Source: an uncultured Lachnospiraceae bacterium
GTDB taxonomy: Bacteria; Bacillota; Clostridia; Lachnospirales; Lachnospiraceae
NCBI GenBank assembly: GCA_944383545.1
Contig: CALWPY010000006.1
Span: 62,001 to 126,000 of the forward strand
DNA length: 64,000 nucleotides
Reading direction: 5' to 3'
Shown here one piece after another: positions 47,636 through 56,601 of this stretch; positions within the stretch are counted from its first letter, which is position 1, and each line of letters opens with the position of its first letter. The position numbers and the translations under genes were made by a program. The notes under the pieces are model-generated. The model ran no database searches, was not told the DNA's origin, and was given only the letters and a program-made list of their open reading frames with translations.

Positions 47636-48533
47636 AAAGATTGTCAAAAAAGTCTGTTTCCCCCATATTTTCCTGTTTCTTTCTTAAAAGAAATGCTTTA
47701 AGCTCTGTATGCTCCCCACCGAGGGAGCTTATCAGAGCTTCTATATTTTCTCCGGTTATTCCACCGATTTCAGCAAATTTTTTATAAAGCTCATTTGTGA
47801 TGCCTTCCTCATTTACAACATACTCCCATGTTTCCTCTGAGGTACATCCTATGTTGTGTTCTAAAAGATATTTTTCATACTTAACCCTGTATTCATCCTT
47901 AAGACAGAAATCATGTATTAGCCTTAAAAAAGCCGTCCTTACCTTTTCCAATCGTTTCTTTCTGCAATGATAATTTTCATTATTATCATTTGCCACATAA
48001 TCCTCTTCTCCTCCGGCAGGAAACGGCGTAAACCCGTCCAAATCATTTTTATTCATCATTTTAAATGCAGTATTATCCCATTCACTGCACCAATCAGAAA
48101 TATTTTTCTCATCATAATTTCTAATCATGGAATAGTCACGGATGACAGTGACAGATACAGCAAGAAGTGCCGCAATATCATCAATGCATACTGAATTTCC
48201 TGAATAAAGATAAATCCTTTCAAGTTTTTCAGTTTTTAGAAAAGTATCATTTTTTATATTCTTAGCCTTTATAGGAATATATATCTTCCTTAAATTTTCA
48301 CATGAAGAAAAAGCCCAGCCTTCTATCTCCTCAACCGATTCAGATATAAAAAGCTCAGAAATTCCTTTTTGATTAAAAAATGCTTTTTTCCCTATTATGC
48401 TTATGTTTTGCCCGTCTATATCCGATGGAATATTTAATACTCCATATGCATCTTTACAGGAAGTTATTTCTATTCCGTTTTTTCCTGAAATATATTCCAA
48501 TATACCGTTTCCTGAATCATATACTTTAATCAT
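47628..48533 (-). CDS. BspA-type leucine-rich repeat protein, third gene of AAA/VWA operon
   Basis: 301 residues. The N-terminal half has BspA/TpLRR-like repeats (IGKKAFFNQKGISELFISES, then AFSSCENLRKIYIPI and LERIYLY). The C-terminal half is helical and not recognised. The frame runs to 48566, but ATG at 48533 has AAGGA close upstream and overlaps the AAA gene stop by 8 bases, so translation is coupled. No signal peptide: an intracellular protein. Its role with the AAA and VWA partners is unknown; it may act as the target-recognition subunit (inference). Confidence 0.75.
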   Translation of the reverse strand: MIKVYDSGNGILEYISGKNGIEITSCKDAYGVLNIPSDIDGQNISIIGKKAFFNQKGISELFISESVEEIEGWAFSSCENLRKIYIPIKAKNIKNDTFLKTEKLERIYLYSGNSVCIDDIAALLAVSVTVIRDYSMIRNYDEKNISDWCSEWDNTAFKMMNKNDLDGFTPFPAGGEEDYVANDNNENYHCRKKRLEKVRTAFLRLIHDFCLKDEYRVKYEKYLLEHNIGCTSEETWEYVVNEEGITNELYKKFAEIGGITGENIEALISSLGGEHTELKAFLLRKKQENMGETDFFDNLFI

Positions 48534-50040
48534 CTGTTTCCTTCCATTCCTCAAGAGTTTTATCAATATCTTCCTTTAATTCGATACGCCTTTCGTTTAT
48601 CAGAAGCTCACTGCTGTACTTCTGATAATCCTCACTTGCAAATCGTCCTATAAATGCCGCACTTTTCGGATTTACGGTGAGCTCTGTAACAAATACGGTA
48701 AGCTCATTTCCCGTACCAAAGGTCTCTTCAATAAATAAAAAAGCATTATGAACGGCATCTCTTACCCGGTCATTATCAGTCTTTGCGGAAGCAATTCTTT
48801 CATTAAACATTCTCTTTACGGTTTCAAAATCTTTATCATCCGTATTAATCAACGCCTCCTGTATCTCCTTTAAAATATATATAACTCTTTTCTGTTTCCT
48901 CTTTTCTTCATCTGAAAGTGCACCCGCCGCTTCAAGTCCTTTAAGCTTAATTTCTTTTTTATAAGTTTCATTTGCAATAATCTTTTCAGGAATTTCTTCT
49001 GCGCTTTCATTAATTATGCCTTTTATAACTTTTGCAACCTCCGAAAGTACATCTGTATTTTCCATATTTTCAGACATTTCTTTTTCAAGTTCTCCTGCAA
49101 TAATTCCCGTAAGCGAAAGCTTTTCCTCAAATGAAGCTGATTTTGCATTACTGATTAATTCTTCACTCCACTTTCCTGACAAGATTTCATCTGTATTATA
49201 TTTTTTCTTATATTTCATGTATAAGTCATAATATGCCGAAAATTCTCCCGCAATCCTGTCATTTTTTATATACTGTCCTATTAAGGTTTCGTCTGCATAA
49301 ATATTTTCTTTTTCATAAAGTTTAATTACAGAAGAAAGGTCCTCCCAGCCTCTTGCCGTTACATAAGTCTGCTTTCCTCCGAGAGTTTCGATTTTATAAA
49401 AATAATTTCTGTTTGCCTCAAGAAAATTAATTATGGCTCCATGTACGTCTCTTTTTAATGCATAGCTCTTCCATACATCAAAATCCGCTTCTACTTCAAT
49501 TACCTTCAGCCTGTCCTTTGTGGCTATGTCAAATTCACGGACGGATTTATTATATTCAGGAGGATTTCCTGCTGTTACAATTACCCATCCGTCAGGTATT
49601 TTATGACGTCCGAAGACCTTCTGCTGAAGAAACTGCAGCATGGCAGGTGCCAAAGTTTCAGATACACAGTTTATCTCATCTAAAAATAGGATTCCTTCTT
49701 TTATCTTACTCTTCTCCATAACCTCATACATGGAAGAAATAATTTCACTCATGGTATATTCAGTCACACTGTATTCTTCACCGTCATAACTTCTTTTTTC
49801 TATAAAGGGAAGCCCCAGAGCTGACTGTCTGGTATGGTGTGTCATGGAATAAGACACCAGATTTATCCCCAAATCCTGTGCCGTCTGCTCAAGTATTGCC
49901 GTTTTTCCTATTCCCGGTGCACCTAAAAGAAATATGGGACGCTGTCTCACAAGCGGTATTTCGTACTCACCGTATTTGTCCTTGCTAAGATAAATTTTTA
50001 CGGTATCTTTAATATATTTTTCTGCCTGTTCAATATTCAT
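48526..50040 (-). CDS. MoxR-like AAA ATPase
   Basis: 504 residues. Walker A GAPGIGKTAILEQT near residue 40, Walker B GILFLDEINCV, sensor VIVTAGNPPEYNKS and the arginine region KDRLKVIEVE place it in the MoxR group, which acts with VWA proteins as metal-dependent chaperones or remodelling machines. The last ~200 residues are a helical extension not seen in short MoxR proteins. Middle gene of a three-gene operon. Confidence 0.87.
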   Translation of the reverse strand: MNIEQAEKYIKDTVKIYLSKDKYGEYEIPLVRQRPIFLLGAPGIGKTAILEQTAQDLGINLVSYSMTHHTRQSALGLPFIEKRSYDGEEYSVTEYTMSEIISSMYEVMEKSKIKEGILFLDEINCVSETLAPAMLQFLQQKVFGRHKIPDGWVIVTAGNPPEYNKSVREFDIATKDRLKVIEVEADFDVWKSYALKRDVHGAIINFLEANRNYFYKIETLGGKQTYVTARGWEDLSSVIKLYEKENIYADETLIGQYIKNDRIAGEFSAYYDLYMKYKKKYNTDEILSGKWSEELISNAKSASFEEKLSLTGIIAGELEKEMSENMENTDVLSEVAKVIKGIINESAEEIPEKIIANETYKKEIKLKGLEAAGALSDEEKRKQKRVIYILKEIQEALINTDDKDFETVKRMFNERIASAKTDNDRVRDAVHNAFLFIEETFGTGNELTVFVTELTVNPKSAAFIGRFASEDYQKYSSELLINERRIELKEDIDKTLEEWKETDD

Positions 50041-50111
50041 ATTAAGTTACCTGATTTAACCTTTCTTTATTCTATCTGTTCTGCCGGATGTCATCTGCCC
50101 TTATCCTTCTG

Positions 50112-51371
50112 TTACCAGACAATCCCCATACTCCACACAGGTACCTCCGGCAAATCTCCGTCTTCCTTAATAAATACAAAAGCCGTATCGTACTTAGGTC
50201 TTACGGCAGGATATATTCCATATCCGTCAGTCATATAAATTATTCCTTTAAGATTTTCAAACTCCCCTCTTTTTACAAGATTGTCTATATACTGAAATGC
50301 CGGTCTGAAATCAGTTCCCCCGAAGCCTGAAATTTTCATATTTTTTATATATTTTTCCATGTCAGCCGGATTTGTCAGCCTGTCATCTCTTTGAACTTTA
50401 TCATCACACTGTATGATGTGTACATTTACCTTATTAAAAAAGTTTTCCCTTTCGCTTAATATTTCATATGTTCTCTTTATAAACTTAATTATTTTTTCTT
50501 TTCTGCAGGAAGCAGAAGTATCAATGACCACGGCAAATTCACTGATTTTCTTTTCCTCTTTATATTCCAGAGGCTCAATTAACGGCATGTTTCCGTAATT
50601 TTTAAGTCCGTACTCATAATATACATAATCAAATTCCTCGTCATTTAATTTAATTTCTTCTCCATGCACCATAAACCTCCTTAAAAAATCTCCGTAATCC
50701 TGTTTTTTAACAAGTGCCGCGTCGAGGTTTTTATAAAACTCCTCGCCCACATTTTTTCTTTTTGAAAAATTTTTAAGCTCAGTTCTTACACGTTCTGAAA
50801 TTTTTCTCCATCTCTCTTTAGAATTTTTATTATCTTTATTTTTGTCCCACTGTGTATGAATATCCTTTTCTGCCATCTCATAGAGGGCAGTGACTTCTTC
50901 ATCATTCGGATTTTCTTCCATGTATCTGTAAATTTTATCGGCAGTGAGTACCCTGCACTTTTCCTTAAATCTTATCAGGCTTTCCTTAAATTTAATATCC
51001 CGGTTTATAAACGCTCCGCTAAACTCCAGTTCCAGAATGGCAGCCTCTGCCGATATATCAGATGCCATATCCCACATTTTTTTATTTACGGAATCATACA
51101 TAAAATTATGATTAAAAAGACAGTGCAGCATACAGTGAAGCAGGACCCTGGTTACATAATTTCCCTCACCATAAGCTTTAAGTACAAAAACGGGGTCATA
51201 GTATATTATTTCCCCATCTGTTCCGATTCCGTTTAAATCATATACAGCCTTATACGAAAATCCTGCCACTGTCATTCCCATAAAGCTTAAATTTATTATT
51301 ATTGTGTCTGTTGAAAGCTTTAAGACCTTTTCGGCAAGTATTTCAATCTTTTTTCTTTTTTCACCGGTCAT
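50112..51371 (-). CDS. VWA-like domain protein with DUF2201-type metallopeptidase-like N terminus
   Basis: 419 residues. The N-terminal domain contains a histidine-rich helix, HCMLHCLFNH near residue 92-101, like the putative metallopeptidase domain of DUF2201 proteins. The C-terminal VWA-like domain has the MIDAS pattern DTSAS, GGTDFRPAF and YMTDGYG. Proteins of this type are regularly encoded next to MoxR AAA ATPases, as here. First gene of the operon, driven by the promoter at 51408-51436. Confidence 0.85.
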   Translation of the reverse strand: MTGEKRKKIEILAEKVLKLSTDTIIINLSFMGMTVAGFSYKAVYDLNGIGTDGEIIYYDPVFVLKAYGEGNYVTRVLLHCMLHCLFNHNFMYDSVNKKMWDMASDISAEAAILELEFSGAFINRDIKFKESLIRFKEKCRVLTADKIYRYMEENPNDEEVTALYEMAEKDIHTQWDKNKDNKNSKERWRKISERVRTELKNFSKRKNVGEEFYKNLDAALVKKQDYGDFLRRFMVHGEEIKLNDEEFDYVYYEYGLKNYGNMPLIEPLEYKEEKKISEFAVVIDTSASCRKEKIIKFIKRTYEILSERENFFNKVNVHIIQCDDKVQRDDRLTNPADMEKYIKNMKISGFGGTDFRPAFQYIDNLVKRGEFENLKGIIYMTDGYGIYPAVRPKYDTAFVFIKEDGDLPEVPVWSMGIVW

Positions 51372-51407
51372 ACCTGAAATTTCCTTTTACTACATATTCA
51401 TTTATAA

Positions 51408-51436
51408 ATTATAACAGCAATTTTTATCATGGTAAA
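51408..51436 (-). promoter_or_regulatory. Promoter of the VWA/AAA/LRR operon
   Basis: On the minus strand TTTACC (51436-51431), a 17-bp spacer and a perfect TATAAT (51413-51408), about 37 bases before the VWA gene. Confidence 0.6.
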
Positions 51437-51464
51437 CCATACTTTCCTTAATTCATAAGATTTA

Positions 51465-51515
51465 AAATAAAAAAGGGCAATCCAAAACCCGTTTTTTACG
51501 AGCTTCAGACTGCCC
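51465..51515 (-). terminator. Terminator of the M56 peptidase gene
   Basis: On the minus strand GGGCAGTC (51515-51508) pairs with GATTGCCC (51482-51475), followed by a T-rich tract. It separates the M56 gene from the VWA operon. Confidence 0.7.
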
Positions 51516-51566
51516 TCCCATTTTCATTACTTAAAACCTAATGTGCAGCGCTGATTAGATAATTAT

Positions 51567-52952
51567 CTAATTATAAGTTCTGATAAATGTTCCTGTAACC
51601 GAAACCTGAGCATCACTTATATTAGTTACAAAGATTCTGTAGTTTCCGGTAGTTTTTATAGGGAAGTTATAACTTCCGCTTCCTGATATTACCATATATG
51701 TATAACTTCCATCAGGGTTTACCAAACCGGTTCTTATCGCCTTATCTGAAGGTGATGCAACTACTGTGAGATATATACTGTCCCCCGCTGTCATGGAATA
51801 CTGTTTTGTCACATATCTGTAACCCACCGGCACCTGCCAGTTAAAACTTGATGTAGATGATGTATATAAATCTATTACCTCACCTTCCACCTCTGTCACA
51901 GCATCATCAGGCATTTCTTCAAATACTGTAATATTTTCCGCCGCCTCATATGCGTCCTCAGTGATATCATAATTTTCTGCGGTTTCCCATGAAATCATAT
52001 TTCCACTCTTCATTGCCAAATCACTGGCAAAAGCGATTCCAGATGTACTTAGTACAAGAACTAAAATCATTAATACCGCAGCAAGTATTTTTTTCTTTTT
52101 AATCTCAGAATATTTTACCAAATGTTCTATCCTCCTTACTATTAATGATTCCTTTTTCCCGGCAGCCTTTGACATATCCATCTTATTATTATCATCCTTT
52201 GACATGATGATTTTCAGAATAAGCTCCAGATATTCCTTAAATATACCCATTTTTTTACAAGTACAGCTGTCACAATGATACTCATGCCATTCATCCAGTT
52301 CATTTACCAGCTTTTTTACTAACGGATTAAACCAGTTAATTGCCATGGCAAGAATTGTAAGAAGTTTTATCATATTGTCATTATACTTTATGTGATAACA
52401 TTCATGTGTAAGTGCAATCTCAAGTTGTCTGTCGTTAAATTCAATGTCTGAAGGTATGAGGATAGTCGGCCTAAACATCCCCGCCACTGCCGGAGATGCC
52501 AGATTATCTACTATCTTTATACCTATCCTGCGTCTTTTTAACTTCAGATTTGCTCTTACAACATTAAATATGCCATCTACTCTCATGTCACTGGGGTAAG
52601 CGTCCTTTATAACCTTATTAATAGTATAAAGGTTTTTCAGAAACATTATCAGTTTTACAACAAACCCGACAAGCCAGACAAAAACAACAATACATATTAC
52701 AATATTGATATTTTCGTTTCCCAAAAATAAAACATAAGCTCCTCGATTTCTCAGATAAGAAACTACAGATATCAAAATAGGTACTATGGGAATCAGGTAC
52801 ATCAATGAAGCTATCCTCAAAATATGATATATAAAACCTGCACTTCCATATTCGTCAATAACCGTCCGGAATAATCTGCATACACATAACAATATACTTC
52901 CGGATACGGTTGTAAGAAATAAGATTCCAAACATATTAGTTATAATATTCAT
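51567..52952 (-). CDS. BlaR1/M56-family membrane metallopeptidase with C-terminal PPC-like domain
   Basis: 461 residues. Several N-terminal membrane helices surround a zinc protease domain with THECYHIKY (HExxH, near 183) and a following HEYHCDSCTC region. A further membrane helix (about 285-305) leads to an extracellular beta-rich ~90-residue domain resembling bacterial pre-peptidase C-terminal domains (TAGDSIYLTVVAS, TTGNYRIFVTN), not the penicillin-binding sensor of BlaR1. No BlaI repressor gene is adjacent. Likely a surface sensor or protease; the signal is unknown. Confidence 0.82.
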   Translation of the reverse strand: MNIITNMFGILFLTTVSGSILLCVCRLFRTVIDEYGSAGFIYHILRIASLMYLIPIVPILISVVSYLRNRGAYVLFLGNENINIVICIVVFVWLVGFVVKLIMFLKNLYTINKVIKDAYPSDMRVDGIFNVVRANLKLKRRRIGIKIVDNLASPAVAGMFRPTILIPSDIEFNDRQLEIALTHECYHIKYNDNMIKLLTILAMAINWFNPLVKKLVNELDEWHEYHCDSCTCKKMGIFKEYLELILKIIMSKDDNNKMDMSKAAGKKESLIVRRIEHLVKYSEIKKKKILAAVLMILVLVLSTSGIAFASDLAMKSGNMISWETAENYDITEDAYEAAENITVFEEMPDDAVTEVEGEVIDLYTSSTSSFNWQVPVGYRYVTKQYSMTAGDSIYLTVVASPSDKAIRTGLVNPDGSYTYMVISGSGSYNFPIKTTGNYRIFVTNISDAQVSVTGTFIRTYN

Positions 52953-53011
52953 TATTTCTTTCTCCTTGTTATACCTTTGCTGTGTTTGTATAATCAGACG
53001 CCGCTTATTAT

Positions 53012-53040
53012 ATTTTATAACATCATTCTCAAAATATCAA
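53012..53040 (-). promoter_or_regulatory. Promoter of the M56 peptidase gene
   Basis: On the minus strand TTGATA (53040-53035), a 17-bp spacer, then TAAAAT (53017-53012), 60 bases before the start codon. Confidence 0.6.
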
Positions 53041-53095
53041 CATTTTTTTACAAAATCCGCCAATTTTTTTAATTTTCTGATTATGTTTAGTCACA

Positions 53096-53141
53096 AAAAT
53101 GAGGGTGGTCTCAAAAGTGACCATACTTTTGAAACACCCTC
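53096..53141 (-). terminator. Terminator of the lipoprotein gene
   Basis: GAGGGTG (53101-53107) pairs with CACCCTC (53135-53141), with an inner CAAAAGT/ACTTTTG stem. The minus strand ends in ATTTTTG. It is nearly symmetric and could act in both directions. Confidence 0.75.
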
Positions 53142-53176
53142 ATTTTTATAATTCATTTTTAGGTTAATCCTGCTGA

Positions 53177-53911
53177 TTACTCTATCGGCTGAATATATGA
53201 CACGATTGAATCCATACTTTCATCCTGACCTGACATTACAGTAAATGTAAGGAGAACCATAACCATATCATTTCCTTCAGCAGTATCAACGAGCATCATT
53301 TGCTCATACTCCTCATCTTGTTCAACTTCAAATGAAGACCATGTCTTTCCACCTGCTTCTAATGTACCTGTTGTACCATCCATTCCTGAAGATGCCATCT
53401 CTATATAGGTGTCAACGTCAAGAGGCTCATCATATCCGGCCTTTTCAATATTATGATAGCTTACAATAATATTTGTACCAGTAGTCTCATTATATGCTAT
53501 TGCAACATATGATAATTCCTGATCAAGTGGTGATACTTCACCATTCCAAAGTGCCTGAATATCTTCTTCTGACTCACCTGTTAACTGAGACATCTGTGCA
53601 GCGTCAGTAACAAATGCCCAACCGTCCGGAACAGCTATCTGTACTCCTGCATTTTCATCAGTATATACATTGCCTGATACAGTTCCTATAGACATATCAC
53701 CTGAAGGAATATCATTAGTTTCACCTTCTACCTCTCCTAATGCATCATTTGTATCATCTTCAATTATCTCTACTGTGTCTTCAGATGTAACTTCAGATGT
53801 AACTTCCGGTGTTGCTTCCGATGTTGGCTCTGATGTTTCCTCATCTCCGCATGCAGTAAGGCATCCTGCCAGCATTACTGTTGCAAGAAGAAGTGCTAAT
53901 TTCTTTCTCAT
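53177..53911 (-). CDS. Secreted lipoprotein of unknown function
   Basis: 244 residues. A lipoprotein signal peptide has two possible lipobox cysteines (LAGC at 17 and LTAC at 21). A Thr/Ser/Glu-rich linker with repeated SE(V/A)T units follows (to about 70), then a ~165-residue domain beginning with GVQIAVPDGW, as in small surface proteins that bind or protect envelope components. The family is not recognised. It has its own promoter and terminator, so it is a single-gene unit. Confidence 0.8.
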   Translation of the reverse strand: MRKKLALLLATVMLAGCLTACGDEETSEPTSEATPEVTSEVTSEDTVEIIEDDTNDALGEVEGETNDIPSGDMSIGTVSGNVYTDENAGVQIAVPDGWAFVTDAAQMSQLTGESEEDIQALWNGEVSPLDQELSYVAIAYNETTGTNIIVSYHNIEKAGYDEPLDVDTYIEMASSGMDGTTGTLEAGGKTWSSFEVEQDEEYEQMMLVDTAEGNDMVMVLLTFTVMSGQDESMDSIVSYIQPIE

Positions 53912-53982
53912 AATTTTCTCTCTCCTTTAAAATAAAATAATTGATTTTAGGAAATTATAAAATGCCAAAAATCACAAAGGAA

Positions 53983-54011
53983 ATTGTATATCATATATAA
54001 ACCATTGTCAA
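53983..54011 (-). promoter_or_regulatory. Promoter of the lipoprotein gene
   Basis: On the minus strand TTGACA (54011-54006), a 17-bp spacer, then TACAAT (53988-53983), about 70 bases upstream of the ATG. Confidence 0.7.
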
Positions 54012-54078
54012 CACTATTGAATATGTTAAAATCTTACAAATATTTTTATGCAAATAGCTATAAAACAGTAGTTTATTA

Positions 54079-54107
54079 TTTACTCATTTTGCCCTAAATG
54101 TTATACT
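54079..54107 (+). promoter_or_regulatory. Possible promoter of the PHP gene
   Basis: TTTACT (54079-54084), a 17-bp spacer and TATACT (54102-54107), 34 bases before the chosen start codon at 54142. Confidence 0.45.
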
Positions 54108-54141
54108 TTTTTATATCTTCTAAATGATATGGAGGCAGTAT

Positions 54142-54999
54142 ATGATAGATTTACACGTACATTCAAATGCATCAGACGGTACGCTTTCTCCTACAGAAGT
54201 TTTAAACGCCGCATCTGAGGCAGGACTTAAGGCAATAGCTCTGACAGACCACGACACCATAGACGGAATACCCGAAATAATGTCTCATGCCTCTTTAAAT
54301 ACCTGTCTTAAGGTAATACCCGGAATTGAACTCTCCTGTTACTATAACAAAAGAGAAATACATATTCTGGGGCTCTTTGTGGATTATGAAAATCCCGGAC
54401 TTATAAATGAATTAAACAGTCTTAAAAATTTAAGGCTTAAGAGAAATCTTAAGATGATAGAGCTTATGAATAATGACGGCATTGATGTAAGCCTTGAAAA
54501 ACTTCTTTTCGGTAACCCTGACAGTGTTATAACGAGAGCTCATTTTGCCAGATATCTCATTGAGGCAGGCATATGCAAAAATAAAGAACAGGCATTTAAA
54601 AAATATATCGGAATAGGATGTAAATACTATCTTCCAAAGGAAGAGGTTACTTATGAACAGGCAATGGATATTTTAAACAGGTATTCAGAAATCTCAGTAT
54701 TGGCACACCCTCTTCTTTACAAACTCGGATATGCTGAGCTTGATATACTACTTGATAAGCTAAAAAATTCAGGTCTTACCGGTCTTGAATGTTATCATTC
54801 CTCAAATAATTATTTTGAAAGTGAAAAACTAAGAAAAATTGCAGAAAGACATAATCTTCTTGTATCAGGCGGCTCAGACTTTCACGGTAAAAACAAGCCC
54901 GACATAAACATAGGGACAGGCAGGGGGCATCTCCATATTCCTGACAGTCTTCTTTTAGAAATGGAAAACTATATATCAAAAAAGAGGAAACAGGCTTAA
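54142..54999 (+). CDS. PHP-domain phosphoesterase (TrpH/RNase AM-like)
   Basis: 285 residues in the PHP metal-phosphoesterase fold: DLHVHSNASDGTLSP at the N terminus, ALTDHDTIDG, IPGIELSC, AHPLLY and SGGSDFHGKN provide the metal ligands. Members of this group hydrolyse 3',5'-bisphosphonucleotides or trim short RNAs. GGAGG sits 6 nt before ATG 54142; a frame extension to 54124 has no ribosome site. Confidence 0.9.
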   Translation: MIDLHVHSNASDGTLSPTEVLNAASEAGLKAIALTDHDTIDGIPEIMSHASLNTCLKVIPGIELSCYYNKREIHILGLFVDYENPGLINELNSLKNLRLKRNLKMIELMNNDGIDVSLEKLLFGNPDSVITRAHFARYLIEAGICKNKEQAFKKYIGIGCKYYLPKEEVTYEQAMDILNRYSEISVLAHPLLYKLGYAELDILLDKLKNSGLTGLECYHSSNNYFESEKLRKIAERHNLLVSGGSDFHGKNKPDINIGTGRGHLHIPDSLLLEMENYISKKRKQA

Positions 55000-55020
55000 A
55001 AGCTTATTTCCTCTTTTTAT
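54981..55020. terminator. Terminator between convergent PHP gene and yajC
   Basis: AAAGAGGAAA (54981-54990) pairs with TTTCCTCTTT (55007-55016), inside the last PHP codons and the gap. T-rich tracts occur on both sides, so it can serve both genes. Confidence 0.7.
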
Positions 55021-55024
55021 TTAT

Positions 55025-55429
55025 CTATTTTTTCTTAGTTTCCTTTTTATCTTCCGATTTATCTTCCTCTTCATCCTCGGTAATTTCGGCAGTACCAGCC
55101 TTTTCTACCTCAGCTATTGCCTTTTTATGCATCGGAATTCTGCAGTTCTTATTGTTTCCAAATTCAACAATTACAGTTGTCTCATCAACCACATCGAGTA
55201 TTGTTCCGTAAAAACCGCTGGTAGTCATAATATTATCACCCGGCTCTATTGAATTCTGCAGGTCCTGCTGCTGTTTAGCCTGCTTTTTCTGTGGTCTTAT
55301 AATTATAAAATACATAAGTCCAAGGAAAAATACAATGTAAACCACAAGAATCAATATGCTGCTTCCACCGCCGCCACTGTTAGTTGTCGCTGTTGCTCCG
55401 TCAAGTAAAGTTATAAAGTTTGTCATCAT
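55025..55429 (-). CDS. yajC: Preprotein translocase accessory protein YajC
   Basis: 134 residues with one N-terminal membrane helix (about 25-45) followed by IIRPQKKQAKQQQ, the family signature, then GDNIMTTSGFYGTI and a charged Lys/Glu tail. Associates with SecDF in protein export. It follows tgt by 14 bases, a common arrangement; secD and secF are not in view. Confidence 0.92.
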   Translation of the reverse strand: MMTNFITLLDGATATTNSGGGGSSILILVVYIVFFLGLMYFIIIRPQKKQAKQQQDLQNSIEPGDNIMTTSGFYGTILDVVDETTVIVEFGNNKNCRIPMHKKAIAEVEKAGTAEITEDEEEDKSEDKKETKKK

Positions 55430-55443
55430 GTTCCTCCATTATA

Positions 55444-56577
55444 TTATTCTTCATTATTATTAAAGCCTTCCAGTTTTTCGCGCTTATATTCCTTATAGCG
55501 TTTATTTTCAATGGCCTCTCTAATCTCTTCCATCATATTATTATAAAAATACAAATTATGCAATACACAAAATCTCATTCCGAGCATTTCCTTTGCCTTC
55601 AAGAGATGCCTGATATAACCTCTGGAATATCTTTTACACACGGGGCAGCCACAACTTTCATCTATCGGTCTTTCGTCCGTTTCATATTTTGCATTAAAAA
55701 GATTCATCTTTCCGTGATTAGTATATACATGCCCATGACGCCCGTTTCTGGAAGGATATACACAGTCAAAGAAATCCACTCCTCTGTCAACTGCCTCTAA
55801 AATATTTGCCGGAGTGCCGACACCCATAAGATAAACAGGTTTATTTTCAGGAAGATATGGAACGGTTTCTTCGATAACTCTGTACATCTCTTCATGTGAC
55901 TCACCTACTGCAAGTCCTCCCAATGCATAGCCGTCCAAATCCATCTCGCTTATTCTTTTGGCATGCTCAATCCTAACATCCGTAAGCACACCGCCCTGAT
56001 TTATACCGAAGAGCATCTGCTCCTTGTTTATGGTATCTTCTCTTGAATTAAGCTCCTTCATTTTTTTTGCACAACGCTCAAGCCATCTTGTAGTTCTTGC
56101 AACTGACTGTCTGATGTAACTTTCATCAGCCTTGGAAGGCGGACATTCATCAAATGCCATTGCTATTGTGGAAGCAAGATTGGACTGAATCTGCATACTC
56201 TCTTCAGGTCCCATAAAAATCTTCCTGCCATCGACATGGGAATTAAAATAAACACCCTCTTCTTTTATTCTTCTTAATCCCGCGAGGGAAAACACCTGGA
56301 ATCCGCCTGAATCGGTAAGTATGGGCTTGTCCCAAGACATAAACCTCTGCAGTCCGCCCATTTTTTTAACGACCTCATCTCCCGGTCTTACATGCAGATG
56401 ATATGTATTTGACAGTTCAACCTGTGTTTTTATTTCCTCTAAATCAGAGGAAGCCACAGCGCCTTTAATCGCTGCGGCAGTTCCTACATTCATGAATACA
56501 GGAGTGTGAATAACACCATGTGGTGTATAAAAGTCAGCTCTTTTTGCATTCCCGTCTTTACAAATAAGTTTATACAT
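55444..56577 (-). CDS. tgt: Queuine tRNA-ribosyltransferase Tgt
   Basis: Exchanges guanine 34 for a queuosine precursor in tRNAs with GUN anticodons. Catalytic Asp in TDSGGFQVFS, the second in DRGVDFFDCVYPSRNGRHG; the zinc site C-x-C-x2-C...H (CGCPVCKRYSRGY then LHNLY) is intact. 377 residues, full length. In operon with yajC. Confidence 0.97.
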   Translation of the reverse strand: MYKLICKDGNAKRADFYTPHGVIHTPVFMNVGTAAAIKGAVASSDLEEIKTQVELSNTYHLHVRPGDEVVKKMGGLQRFMSWDKPILTDSGGFQVFSLAGLRRIKEEGVYFNSHVDGRKIFMGPEESMQIQSNLASTIAMAFDECPPSKADESYIRQSVARTTRWLERCAKKMKELNSREDTINKEQMLFGINQGGVLTDVRIEHAKRISEMDLDGYALGGLAVGESHEEMYRVIEETVPYLPENKPVYLMGVGTPANILEAVDRGVDFFDCVYPSRNGRHGHVYTNHGKMNLFNAKYETDERPIDESCGCPVCKRYSRGYIRHLLKAKEMLGMRFCVLHNLYFYNNMMEEIREAIENKRYKEYKREKLEGFNNNEE

Positions 56578-56601
56578 TCATTATTACCACGGCATTGGAT
56601 G

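Noticed and set aside
47628..51371. AAA/VWA/LRR operon as a phage-defence system
   Set aside because: No nuclease, reverse transcriptase or other effector is present, and the neighbours are not defence genes. Kept only as an uncharacterised remodelling operon.
52953..53176. Hidden BlaI repressor between the M56 gene and the lipoprotein
   Set aside because: Only a promoter and a terminator fit; no ORF of adequate length with HTH features exists in either strand.
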